A stretch of 64,000 nt of DNA from Thermophilibacter provencensis (GTDB taxonomy: Bacteria; Actinomycetota; Coriobacteriia; Coriobacteriales; Atopobiaceae): contig NZ_LT671417.1 in the NCBI RefSeq assembly GCF_900128445.1, positions 976,768-1,040,767 on the forward strand, given 5' to 3'. The position numbers and the translations under genes are program-made. Below, piece by piece: positions 17,481 through 25,052 of the stretch (the stretch's first letter is position 1; every line of letters starts with the position of its first letter). Below the pieces are notes generated by a model. That model searched no databases. It was not told where the DNA came from and worked only from the letters and a program-made list of their open reading frames with translations.

Positions 17481-18131
17481 CTACTTCTCCACGAGCCAGC
17501 TCTTGCCGGAGTCGTCGGTGACGCAGACCACGTCGGCGAAGAGCGGGCACTCGCGCGTGCGCACCACGCGGGCGGGGTTGCCCACGACGGTGGTATGCGG
17601 CGGGACGTCGTCCACCACCACCGAGCCGGCACCCACGCGGGCGCCGTCGCCCACCGTGATGGTGCCGAGGAGGATGGACCCGGCCCCGATGAGCACGCCG
17701 TCACCCAGGGTGGGGTGGCGCTTGCCGCCGTGCTTGCCGGTCATGCCGAGCGTCGCGCCATGATACATGAGGCAATCGTCACCGATGACGGCGGTCCCGC
17801 CGATGACCACGCCGACGCCGTGGTCGATGGTGAATCGTCGGCCTATCCGCGCGGCGGGATGGATGTCGGCGCCGTACTTGATGCGGGAGCGCATGGCGAG
17901 CCAGAGCGCGAGCGAGCGATGCCCCCGCTCGTAGAGCCAGTGCTGGATGCGATAGGCGCGCACGATGCGATAGCCCGCCGAGAAGCGCGTGATGTCGGAG
18001 ACGCTGTCGGCAGACGGGTCGCGCGCGAGGGCCGCCTCGGCGTCCTCTCGGATCGTGGCGCGCAGACCAAGCCGCGCGTCCTTCTCGCCTTGGGCCGGGG
18101 TGCTCGCGGTGACCATGGCAACGGCGTCCAT
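17481..18131 (-). CDS. cysE: Serine O-acetyltransferase
   Basis: This 216-residue protein has a left-handed beta-helix acyltransferase domain: hexapeptide repeats IHPAARIGRRFTIDHGVGVVIGGTAVIGDDCLMYHGATLG, with the catalytic His in DHGVGVVIG, and GAGSILLGTITVGDGARVGAGSVV later. The N-terminal helical part is shorter than in E. coli CysE (273 residues), as in the Bacillus-type short enzymes. It acetylates serine for cysteine synthesis. Its ATG overlaps the cysK stop (ATGA), so cysK-cysE are translationally coupled and may form the cysteine synthase complex. Confidence 0.93.
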   Translation of the reverse strand: MDAVAMVTASTPAQGEKDARLGLRATIREDAEAALARDPSADSVSDITRFSAGYRIVRAYRIQHWLYERGHRSLALWLAMRSRIKYGADIHPAARIGRRFTIDHGVGVVIGGTAVIGDDCLMYHGATLGMTGKHGGKRHPTLGDGVLIGAGSILLGTITVGDGARVGAGSVVVDDVPPHTTVVGNPARVVRTRECPLFADVVCVTDDSGKSWLVEK

Positions 18132-19042
18132 CAGAGGTCCATCGAGAGATAGCGCTCGCCCGTGTCGGGCAGGACGGCGACGATCGTCTTGCCCGCCATG
18201 TCAGGCCGCTCGGCGAGCGAGAGGGCGGCCGCGACGGCGGCGCCCGAGGAGATGCCCACGAGGACGCCGAGCTCTCGGGCGAGCCGCTTCATCGTGGTGA
18301 CGGCGTCGTCAGAGGCAACGGGAACGATCTCGTCAACGACCGAGCGGTCGAAGTTGCCGGGGACGAAGTTGGCGCCGATTCCCTGGATCTTGTGGGGGCC
18401 TGCCGCGCCGCCGGCGAGCACCTGCGACTCGGCGGGCTCCACCGCGACGGCGCGAAGGCCGGGGTTCTTCTCCTTGAGGAAGCGAGCGGAGCCCGAGATG
18501 GTGCCGCCCGTTCCCACGCCGGCAACGAGGACGTCAACGGAGCCCTCCGTATCGGCCCAGATCTCGGGCCCGGTGGCCTCGTAGTGGGCGCGGGGGTTGG
18601 CGGGGTTGTCGAACTGCCCCGCGATGATTGAGTTGGGGGTGGCCGCCGCGAGCTCCTCGGCACGGGCGACGGCGCCGGCCATGCCCTCCGGGCCGGGCGT
18701 CAGCACGACTTCGGCGCCATAGGCAGCGGCGAGGCGGCGGCGCTCGACGCTCATGGTCTCCGGCATGGTGAGGATGAGGTGATAGCCGCGGGCGGCGGCG
18801 ACCATGGCGAGGCCGACGCCGGTGTTGCCGCTCGTGGGCTCGATGATGGTGCCCCCGGGCGCGAGGCGTCCCTCGCGCTCCGCGGCGTCGACCATGGCGC
18901 GGGCGACGCGGTCCTTCGCGGAGCCGCCGGGATTGGCGGCCTCGAGCTTTCCGAGGATGGTGACGGGGCTGCTGGTGAGGTCGGAGAGGTCCACCAGGGG
19001 GGTGGAGCCAACGAGGGCCTCGACGGTGCGTGCGTGACGCAT
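18131..19042 (-). CDS. cysK: O-acetylserine sulfhydrylase (cysteine synthase A)
   Basis: This 303-residue PLP enzyme of fold type II has the Schiff-base Lys in GGSAKDRVA, the substrate loop EPTSGNTGVGLA, and the phosphate-binding GVGTGGTISG. It converts O-acetylserine and sulfide to cysteine. The start at 19042 gives MRHARTVEALVGSTPLVDL and follows GGAGG. A longer frame upstream lacks homology. It is the first gene of the cysK-cysE pair. I see no T-box or S-box in the 180-base leader. Confidence 0.94.
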   Translation of the reverse strand: MRHARTVEALVGSTPLVDLSDLTSSPVTILGKLEAANPGGSAKDRVARAMVDAAEREGRLAPGGTIIEPTSGNTGVGLAMVAAARGYHLILTMPETMSVERRRLAAAYGAEVVLTPGPEGMAGAVARAEELAAATPNSIIAGQFDNPANPRAHYEATGPEIWADTEGSVDVLVAGVGTGGTISGSARFLKEKNPGLRAVAVEPAESQVLAGGAAGPHKIQGIGANFVPGNFDRSVVDEIVPVASDDAVTTMKRLARELGVLVGISSGAAVAAALSLAERPDMAGKTIVAVLPDTGERYLSMDL

Positions 19043-19219
19043 GGGTGCCTCCTTCGCGATATGTGCTGGCTGCGAGGTGCCGCCGGATGGCGATGTGCTC
19101 GCACCGCTAAGGGTGGCACGTATAAACCCTCCGCGCAAGTAGGAATTACGCTTCGGAAACATGCCCGCGTCGCGCCACGTCCGCTGGCGCACCCGGTAAA
19201 CCGTGCGCAGGCGGCGCGA

Positions 19220-19654
19220 TCAGTAGAGAGGGAGCTCGCCGGTCAGGGGGTCGATCGTCTCAGCGGGGAGCGGCTCGAAGGCGAGGCAGGTGTAGGTGGG
19301 CTCGCCGTGGAACTCCGTGTGGCCGGCGTCGCGGACGAGCGCGACGGCGAGGCCGAGCTCGCGGCCGCGCGCGGCGAGGTCGAGCAGCTCCTCCTCGGAG
19401 TCCACATAGACGCATACCTTGGCAACGCCGGCGTCGAACCAGTCCGTGAGCGGGCTGCGGTCCGCGTCCGCATGCTCGAGCCAGGCCCATCCGTCCGTCG
19501 CTCGGAGCTGGCCGGCGCGGCCCTCGCGCACGAGCGCCATGAGGGTCGCCTCGACGCACGCGTGCCCGGCCTGCGCGGCGATCTTCCCCTTGCGCATCTT
19601 GAGGTCGCGGCGCATGACGATCATCTGCTTCGAGAGGTAGCTGCTGGATGGCAT
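19220..19654 (-). CDS. PTH2-family peptidyl-tRNA hydrolase
   Basis: This 144-residue protein carries the PTH2 hallmark KMRKGKIAAQAGHACVEA near the N-terminus (about residues 19-36). Then come VCVYVDSEEELLDLAARGRELGLAVALVRDAGHTEF and GEPTYTCLAFEPLPAETIDPLTGELPLY, the conserved end of the fold. PTH2 enzymes release peptides from peptidyl-tRNA and are the archaeal/eukaryotic type, present in only some bacteria alongside Pth. Whether this one acts on tRNA is untested. The start is less certain, as no strong ribosome binding site precedes 19654; an internal ATG (MIVMRRD) is possible. Confidence 0.8.
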   Translation of the reverse strand: MPSSSYLSKQMIVMRRDLKMRKGKIAAQAGHACVEATLMALVREGRAGQLRATDGWAWLEHADADRSPLTDWFDAGVAKVCVYVDSEEELLDLAARGRELGLAVALVRDAGHTEFHGEPTYTCLAFEPLPAETIDPLTGELPLY

Positions 19655-19673
19655 GTTGGTTCCAATCTGTGGG

Positions 19674-19706
19674 ACCTGACAGACGACCCTGTCACCATTG
19701 TCAGGT
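19674..19706. repeat. Hairpin between the CDF transporter and PTH2 genes
   Basis: ACCTGACA (19674-19681) and TGTCAGGT (19699-19706) are exact inverted arms. The inner arm overlaps the stop codon of the CDF gene. There is no T-run; it may be a weak terminator or a degenerate REP-like element. Confidence 0.55.
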
Positions 19707-20884
19707 TACTGGCGGGAGGAGACGTAGGACTCGTCGACGGTGATCTTGCAGACGGCGCGCGGGTAGTGGTCGCGCACGAGCTCGGAGACGCGGGCGCGCA
19801 GCTCGGAGGCGCTGAGCGCGCAGTCGGTGGGCCTGACGCAGTCAAAGATCACGTTGGTGTGCGTGGGGCCGGGGACGCAGCGCAGGTCGTGGATCGAGAG
19901 CCGCTCGTCGATGTCCTTCACGGCGAGGTCGATCCAGTGGCGCATGTCACGCACCTGCGGGTCGTTGGTGACGATGGGGTCGAAGTGGAGCGTCATCACG
20001 AGCCCCTCGTCGTCCTTGAAGTCCTGCTCGATGTTGTCAAGAAGGTCGTGCTGGTCAAGCGGGTTTCCCTCGGCCGCCATCTCCACGTGCGCGCTCGCGA
20101 ACTGGCGGCCGGGGCCGTAGTCGTGGACCATGAGGTCATGCGTCCCGAGCACTCCGGGATAGCTCATGATCTTGTCGCGGATGTGCTCGACGTAGGCGGG
20201 GTCGGGGACCTTGCCCAGAAGCGGGCTCACGGCCTCCCGGACAAGCTGGATGCCGCTCCAGAGGATGAACCCGCCCACGGCCAGGCCCGCCCAGCCGTCG
20301 AGGTCGATGCCGACGAGCTGCGAGACGACGGCGGATGCGAGGACCGCCGCCGTGGCGATGACGTCGTTTCTCGAGTCCACGGCCGTGGCCTCGAGGGTCT
20401 CCGAGGAGATGGCGCGCCCGAGGCGCCGGTTGAACGTCGCCATCCAGAGCTTGACCGCCATGGAGCCCACGAGCACGATGACCACGGCGGGCCCGAACTC
20501 GGTGGGCTCGGGGCTCATGATCTTCTCGACGGAGGAGCCGACCAGGTTGATGCCGATGGCGCACACCAGGACGGCGACGACGAGGCCCGCCAGGTACTCG
20601 TAGCGGCCGTGGCCGTAGGGATGGTCCTCGTCTGCGGGGCGACTCGCGAGCTTGAAGCCGAGCAGGCTCACCACGTTGCTCGAGGCGTCGGAGAGGTTGT
20701 TGACCGCGTCTGCGACGATGGAGACCGAGCCGGACACAAGCCCGACGGCGCCCTTTCCCATGCAGAGCAGGAGGTTGCAGACGATGCAGGTCATGCTTGC
20801 CACGAGCCCGTAGCGCGTGCGCACCGCCGGGTCCCCCGTGTCACCCGCGTTGGGGACAAACGTCCGTATCAGCCAGCTCGTCAT
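19706..20884 (-). CDS. Cation diffusion facilitator (CDF) family efflux transporter
   Basis: This 392-residue protein has about six hydrophobic segments in the N-terminal 220 residues and a C-terminal cytosolic CDF domain. The metal-site helix reads SIVADAVNNLSDASSNVVSLLGFKLA. Next comes the loop DEDHPYGHGRYEYLAGLVVA, and TAVDSRNDVIATAAVLASA supplies the paired TM5 acidic residues. It exports divalent metal (Zn, Fe, Co or Mn) by proton exchange; the ion cannot be fixed from sequence. The start at 20884 (MTSWLIRTFVPNAG) follows GGGGGAG. Confidence 0.9.
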   Translation of the reverse strand: MTSWLIRTFVPNAGDTGDPAVRTRYGLVASMTCIVCNLLLCMGKGAVGLVSGSVSIVADAVNNLSDASSNVVSLLGFKLASRPADEDHPYGHGRYEYLAGLVVAVLVCAIGINLVGSSVEKIMSPEPTEFGPAVVIVLVGSMAVKLWMATFNRRLGRAISSETLEATAVDSRNDVIATAAVLASAVVSQLVGIDLDGWAGLAVGGFILWSGIQLVREAVSPLLGKVPDPAYVEHIRDKIMSYPGVLGTHDLMVHDYGPGRQFASAHVEMAAEGNPLDQHDLLDNIEQDFKDDEGLVMTLHFDPIVTNDPQVRDMRHWIDLAVKDIDERLSIHDLRCVPGPTHTNVIFDCVRPTDCALSASELRARVSELVRDHYPRAVCKITVDESYVSSRQ

Positions 20885-20933
20885 GCCAACTCCCCCTGCC
20901 ATCTTCTTCGGCAAGGGAGAAGTATACCCACAT

Positions 20934-22034
20934 TCAGCGTATGCGAGCTGCCCTGAGCAGGGGAATCCTCACAAGCTGGTCGAAGGCGAGAAGGGCGGCG
21001 AGAAGGACGAGGCTCCAGGCGACGCCCGTGGCGAGAAAGGCCGCCTCGCCGTGATCGAGCGCCGCGAGGCAGAGGTCCCAGCCGAAGGAGCGCCAGAGCG
21101 GGGAGAGAAGCGCCTGAGCGACGTAGAAGCCGAGGATGGAGGAGGCGAGCCGGCGGAGGAGCGCGGACAGGCGCGGGGGCATGCGATCGTCGGAGCGCGC
21201 GGAGGCGACGGCGACCGAGCAGGCGGCGAGCGCGAAGGAGAGGGCCGAGGTCGACTTGAACGAGAGCGCCACGAGAAGGTCCGTGTTGCCCGCGAGGGCC
21301 GCCGCGGCCTCCGCGCCGACGGCCAGTGCCGAGCAGCAGGCGAGCGCGGCCCCGGGTCGGGGGAGCCTGCGCTCGGCGAGCGCGCCGCCCACGAGAAACG
21401 CCACGAGATAGCTGGCGGCGCTCATGAGCTTGCGCCACTCGAGGAGGTCGCGGACCTCGTCACCCGGGGAGACGAATGCGATGTAGGCGTTGACCGCAAA
21501 GACGCAGGCCGCGAGCGCGCAGACGACGGCGATGGGGTGGCGCACGCGCCCCCAGGCCCATCCGATGAGGGGCGTGGCGAGCACGATGACCAGGTAGACC
21601 CAGATGAACTCGAGCCAGGAGAAGATCCAGAGCGGGCTCTCGAGCGAGATGCCCTCTATGGGGACGACCCAGGCGTCGATTGCAAGGGCCCCCAGGACGT
21701 AGAGGGCGACGGTCAGGAGGATGGCGACCGAGCGCCGCGCGGCCGCCCTCGCCTGCTCGCGCCAGTAGCCTGGCTCTCCCGAGCGCGCCGCCGCGCGCGG
21801 CACGAGGAAGAAGCCCGAGATGAGGAAGAAGACATGGTTTCCGTATGAGCCGAGGAGGTTGACGCACCCGAGCGTCGCGAGCGTGCCGGGGCTCGTCACC
21901 CAGACGTCCCAGGCGTCCACCGTCGCGGCGGAGAACCATGGCTGGAAGGTGTGAAAGACGGCGATGCCGAGAATTGCCACGAGCCTGAGCGCCTCAATGC
22001 GCGCGTTGCGAGGGGCCTGGGCGTTCTCGGTCAT
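20934..22034 (-). CDS. Acyltransferase family 3 membrane protein
   Basis: This 366-residue integral membrane protein with about ten hydrophobic segments starts RIEALRLVAILGIAVFHTFQPW. That contains the R-x10-H active-site pattern of OafA/NolL/WecH-type O-acyltransferases. FFLISGFFLVPR is the second family motif. It probably acylates a surface glycan or a secreted saccharide. No polysaccharide genes are adjacent. AAAGGA precedes the ATG at 22034. Confidence 0.83.
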   Translation of the reverse strand: MTENAQAPRNARIEALRLVAILGIAVFHTFQPWFSAATVDAWDVWVTSPGTLATLGCVNLLGSYGNHVFFLISGFFLVPRAAARSGEPGYWREQARAAARRSVAILLTVALYVLGALAIDAWVVPIEGISLESPLWIFSWLEFIWVYLVIVLATPLIGWAWGRVRHPIAVVCALAACVFAVNAYIAFVSPGDEVRDLLEWRKLMSAASYLVAFLVGGALAERRLPRPGAALACCSALAVGAEAAAALAGNTDLLVALSFKSTSALSFALAACSVAVASARSDDRMPPRLSALLRRLASSILGFYVAQALLSPLWRSFGWDLCLAALDHGEAAFLATGVAWSLVLLAALLAFDQLVRIPLLRAARIR

Positions 22035-22248
22035 GGGGTCCTTTCGTCGTGGTGGGGTCAAGTATACGTCCGCGACCCCGGTTGCACGAATCTGCCACGA
22101 ATCCGACGGAGGGCGTCGTTTCTGAAAGAGGGGCAGGTGAGAGAGCGAGAAGGGCCGTCTCGCGGGCATCTCGCCCCTCGCGCGGGAGCCCCTCCCGGTC
22201 GCCCCGCCCCCTAGAATGCCGCCAGAGACGGCGGAGAGGGGAGAGACG

Positions 22249-22813
22249 GTGGATCTTGTCGTTGTTGCCACGTGGGTGGTCGCCCGAGCCGCGCTCGCGG
22301 TGGCGCTTGGACTGGCGGCGATTGAGGACCTTGCGCGGAGGGTCATCCCGGACGGGTGCTCGGTCGCGGTGGCGGCGTCGGGGGCCGTGGCTGCCGCGGC
22401 GCGGGCGGCGGCGGGCGAGGAGGCCGGCGCGCTCGTGGCAGACGCGCTCGCGGGGGCGCTCGCGACGCTCGGCGTGATGCTCGGCGCGGCGCTCGCCTCG
22501 TGGCGGGCGCGGGGGACCCCCGGCGTCGGCGGAGGGGACGTCAAGCTGCTCGGCGCGGTCGGGGTGTGGCTCGGGCCTGCGTGGGGGCTCGCCGCCGTCG
22601 CGCTCTCCTGCGGGGGGGGCTCTTATATACATCTTACGCCGCCGGCGAAAAGAGAGGGGGGGGTGGTGGGGGGTGGCCCGGTAATTTAAAAAAAAAAAAA
22701 TATAGTAGAGTGGGCAGACAGGAGGCTAGAAGGGTGAGGACGAAGTGGTGCCCCTCGCGCCGGGAATCGCGGCGGCGACCCTGGGAATCGTCCTTCTCGG
22801 CCTGCCGTGGTGA
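22249..22813 (+). pseudogene. Type IV prepilin peptidase (A24 family), interrupted by assembly artefact
   Basis: From GTG 22249 (after GAGGGGAGA) the frame encodes an A24 peptidase: DLVVVATWVVARAALAVALG, AIEDLARRVIPDG (first catalytic Asp), then GVGGGDVKLLGAVGVWLGPAWGL (second Asp, GGGDxK motif). At about 22612 the match ends abruptly in adapter-like sequence. A second frame from about 22730 to the stop at 22811 reads KGEDEVVPLAPGIAAATLGIVLLGLPW, the usual C-terminus of the family. The gene is therefore probably intact in the organism. It would cleave prepilin leaders for a type IV or Flp/Tad pilus. The TAGAAT at 22213 may be its -10 box. Confidence 0.8.
22612..22700. other. Sequencing-adapter-like insertion (assembly artefact)
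   Basis: A run of eight G is followed by CTCTTATATACATCT (22620-22634). Fifteen of 19 positions of 22616-22634 match the Tn5/Nextera mosaic end (CTGTCTCTTATACACATCT, from memory). Next comes TACGCCGCCGGCGA (11 of 14 matches to the following Nextera adapter bases), an index-like AAAGAGAG, a G-rich stretch, and 13 A (22688-22700). This is how a read through the library adapter ends. It sits inside the prepilin peptidase gene. Confidence 0.88.
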
Positions 22814-23143
22814 GGCCTTGCCGGCGTCCGCTCGCCGCACGTCTGACGGCAAAGCCCGACGTAGGGGGCCCGCGGACTGCCGTCTGCGACTTTCTGCGCG
22901 CACATCGGGCTCGCGAGGGTTATATCTAAGGTGTCACCGCCCGCGCCATCGTGCCGGGCGCGCGACGCATTCGGGCACGACGGCCCCCGACCGTCGTGCC
23001 TGGGAGGTCCCCGCGGCGGGGCGGCGCGAATGGCCCGCCCCGCCGCTGAGCGGAGGACCCGCTGGGGCGTCACGGGCGCGGGGCGTCGTCCGAACGCCGC
23101 TTCCCGGAGCCGCTAGAATGAGGGGACGAGGAGAGGGGACACC
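22814..23143. other. Structured, GC-rich intergenic region before metF
   Basis: About 330 bases lie between the peptidase stop and metF. The region contains two strong hairpins: GGCACGACGG/CCGTCGTGCC (22974-23000) and GCGGCGGGGCGG/CCGCCCCGCCGC (23013-23046). The second is extended by an outer GGTCC/GGACC pairing. A weaker GGCGC-rich pairing lies near 22940. I recognise no known riboswitch. A TAGAAT at 23114 follows, so the hairpins lie upstream of the likely metF transcription start. Confidence 0.5.
23114..23119 (+). promoter_or_regulatory. Candidate -10 box for metF
   Basis: TAGAAT 24 bases before the metF ATG, with CTAGAATG context as seen before other genes. No convincing -35. Confidence 0.4.
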
Positions 23144-24013
23144 ATGAAGATCATCGACAGGCTATCCGCGCGGCAGACGTTCTCGTTCGAGATTTTCCCG
23201 CCCAAGGGGGAGCTTTCCCTGGAGACCGCCTACGAGGTGGCGGGCGAGATGGCGCGGGACTGCCCGGACTGGATCTCGGTCACGTACTCCGCCGGCGGCT
23301 CGGGCAACTCGGCGAACACCGTGCCCATCGCCGCCTCGATAGAGCGCGACCTCGGCGTCACCGCCCTCGCGCACCTCACCTGCCTCGGCTCGACGAGCGA
23401 TGACGTGGACGCCTACGTCGACTCGCTCGGGGAGGCCGGGATCGAGAACGTGCTCGCCCTGCGCGGCGACCGCGCCCCCGGGCGCGAGGCGCGCGACTTC
23501 GGCCACGCGTCCGACCTTATCGCCTACCTGCGCGACCGCGGGTCCGAGCTCTGCATCGGCGCCGCGTGCTACCCCGAGGGGCACGTCGAGTCCCCCACGG
23601 AGGAGGAGAGCTTCCACGCGCTCTGCCTCAAGCAGGAGGCCGGCGCCGACTACTTGGTCTCCCAGCTCTTCTTTGACAACGAGGACTTCTATCGCTTCCG
23701 CGAGAAGTGCCTGCGCTACCGCGTGCGCCTTCCCATCGTGGCGGGCATCATGCCGTTCACGAGCGTGAAGCAGATCCAGCGCATGGCGTTCACCTGCGGC
23801 GCGTCCATCCCGGCCAAGGTCGTGAAGCGGCTCGTGCTCGCCGGGGACGACCCCGCCGACCAGGCGCGCGCCGGCGTTGAGTACGCCTGCGAGCAGCTGA
23901 CGGACCTCGCCGCCAACGGGGTGGACGGCCTGCACGTCTACAGCATGAACAAGCCGTCCGTGGCGCACGCGGCCCGCGAGGCGCTCCTCGCCTGCGGCTA
24001 CCTCGAGGCGTAG
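23144..24013 (+). CDS. metF: 5,10-methylenetetrahydrofolate reductase
   Basis: This 289-residue TIM-barrel flavoprotein has FSFEIFPPKGE at the N-terminus, WISVTYSAGGSG, HLTCLGS, NVLALRGDRAP and YLVSQLFFDNEDFYRF, all classic MetF motifs. It reduces methylene-THF to methyl-THF, the methyl donor for methionine synthase. GAGAGGGGAC precedes the ATG. The next gene starts 3 bases after its stop, and metH follows, making a coherent methionine block. Confidence 0.95.
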   Translation: MKIIDRLSARQTFSFEIFPPKGELSLETAYEVAGEMARDCPDWISVTYSAGGSGNSANTVPIAASIERDLGVTALAHLTCLGSTSDDVDAYVDSLGEAGIENVLALRGDRAPGREARDFGHASDLIAYLRDRGSELCIGAACYPEGHVESPTEEESFHALCLKQEAGADYLVSQLFFDNEDFYRFREKCLRYRVRLPIVAGIMPFTSVKQIQRMAFTCGASIPAKVVKRLVLAGDDPADQARAGVEYACEQLTDLAANGVDGLHVYSMNKPSVAHAAREALLACGYLEA

Positions 24014-24016
24014 CGC

Positions 24017-24727
24017 GTGGCGACGGTCGAGTCCTACGACGTCAGGTCGGTCGACCGTGGCGAGGTGCTGCGCTACCTCGGCTACGCTGGCCAGCCGATC
24101 ACGCCCGAGCTGGACGCGCGCATCGACGAGGTCGTCGCGCGCTGCCTCGCCACTTGTCGTCCGCGTGGCGCATGGCGCGTCTTCGACGTCGCGGCGCGCG
24201 GAGAGAGGGGCGGCGTCCCCGTCATCTCGCTCGCGGGCACCTCGCTCGAGCTCGCGGGGCACTCCATCGCCGAGCACCTGGACGGGGCCGTGGCGGTGGG
24301 TGCGCTCGCCGTGACCGTGGGGATGGGAGTCGAGGCCGAGCTGCGCCGCCTCTCGCTCACGGACCCGCTCGCGCAGGTGGTCTTCGATGCGGCGGGGACG
24401 GCCGCCGTGGAGCGCGCGGCCGACGGAGCCGAGGCGGGCGTCGTTGCCGATGCCGCCTCGCGCGGGCTCTTCTGCGGCTCGCGCTTCTCGCCGGGCTACG
24501 GCGACCTGCCGCTTGCGACCCAGCCCGTCCTTCTCGCCGCGCTCGACGCCCAGCGCGCCCTGGGCATCACGCTGTCCCGGGAGCTCCTGATGTCACCCAC
24601 CAAGAGCGTGACCGCGGTGGTGGGGCTCTTCGAGCAGCCGCGCGGCACCGCGCATGCCAGCTGCGCGGGCTGTCCCTGTCGGGACTTCTGCGTGCTGCTG
24701 CGCGCCGGGAGCACCTGCCGCGGCTGA
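24017..24727 (+). CDS. Free-standing methionine synthase activation (reactivation) domain protein
   Basis: 236 residues, starting at GTG 24017, 3 bases after metF. The C-terminal half carries the MetH activation-domain signature RFSPGYGDLPLATQPVLLAAL followed by LGITLSRELLMSPTKSVTAVVGL, which binds S-adenosylmethionine for reductive remethylation of cob(II)alamin. A short Cys-rich tail (CAGCPCRDFCVLLRAGSTC) could bind metal or take part in electron transfer. The downstream MetH ends after its B12 domain. This protein therefore probably supplies the missing fourth domain in trans. Confidence 0.85.
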   Translation: MATVESYDVRSVDRGEVLRYLGYAGQPITPELDARIDEVVARCLATCRPRGAWRVFDVAARGERGGVPVISLAGTSLELAGHSIAEHLDGAVAVGALAVTVGMGVEAELRRLSLTDPLAQVVFDAAGTAAVERAADGAEAGVVADAASRGLFCGSRFSPGYGDLPLATQPVLLAALDAQRALGITLSRELLMSPTKSVTAVVGLFEQPRGTAHASCAGCPCRDFCVLLRAGSTCRG

Positions 24728-24752
24728 GCGCGCGACGTGCGGAGGGGGCGCG

Positions 24753-24953
24753 TTGCGAGGGGTGGGGTTGTGGCGCCCGCCGGCGCGCGGGGGTTGCGAA
24801 AAACGGGGTTATGGCAATCGGTGCGTGGCGTCACCTGGGCGTTCTTATAGGCATGTTGCGGGATTTGGGGTAATGGCAGCGCGATTGCCGCCACAACCCC
24901 GATTGGGGCAACGCCCCCGGGCCGTGAATTGCCACGACCCAATTATCCGCAAC
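24753..24953. repeat. Cluster of five degenerate 22-29 base repeats upstream of metH
   Basis: Consensus TTGCG(g/a)A-n-GGGGT(t/a)(a/g)TGGCAAT. Forward copies are at 24753-24774, 24794-24818 and 24856-24880. Reverse copies are at 24884-24912 and 24928-24953. The forward and reverse copies can pair to give alternative long hairpins in the 325-base gap between the activation-domain gene and metH. I do not recognise it as a cobalamin or SAM riboswitch. A TAGGAT -10-like word follows at 24989-24994. Confidence 0.65.
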
Positions 24954-25052
24954 GGGCGCGCGTTTCCTCACCGGAAACCATCGGCTGCTAGGATGCTGTC
25001 GATAAGAACGTGCGATAAGAACGACCGAGAAGAACGTGCGCAAGGAGGCGCC

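Noticed and set aside
19043..19219. T-box or SAM riboswitch before cysK
   Set aside because: The minus strand shows no T-box TGGNACCGCG-like bulge or S-box core. A GGGTGGCACG word is on the wrong strand.
18779..20956. 725-codon plus-strand frame antisense to cysK, PTH2 and CDF genes
   Set aside because: It spans three conserved genes and their gaps on the opposite strand; a high-GC artefact.
22216..22689. ATG at 22216 as start of the prepilin peptidase
   Set aside because: The ATG overlaps the TAGAAT -10-like word and lacks a ribosome binding site. GTG 22249 follows GAGGGGAGA and begins the hydrophobic N-terminus.
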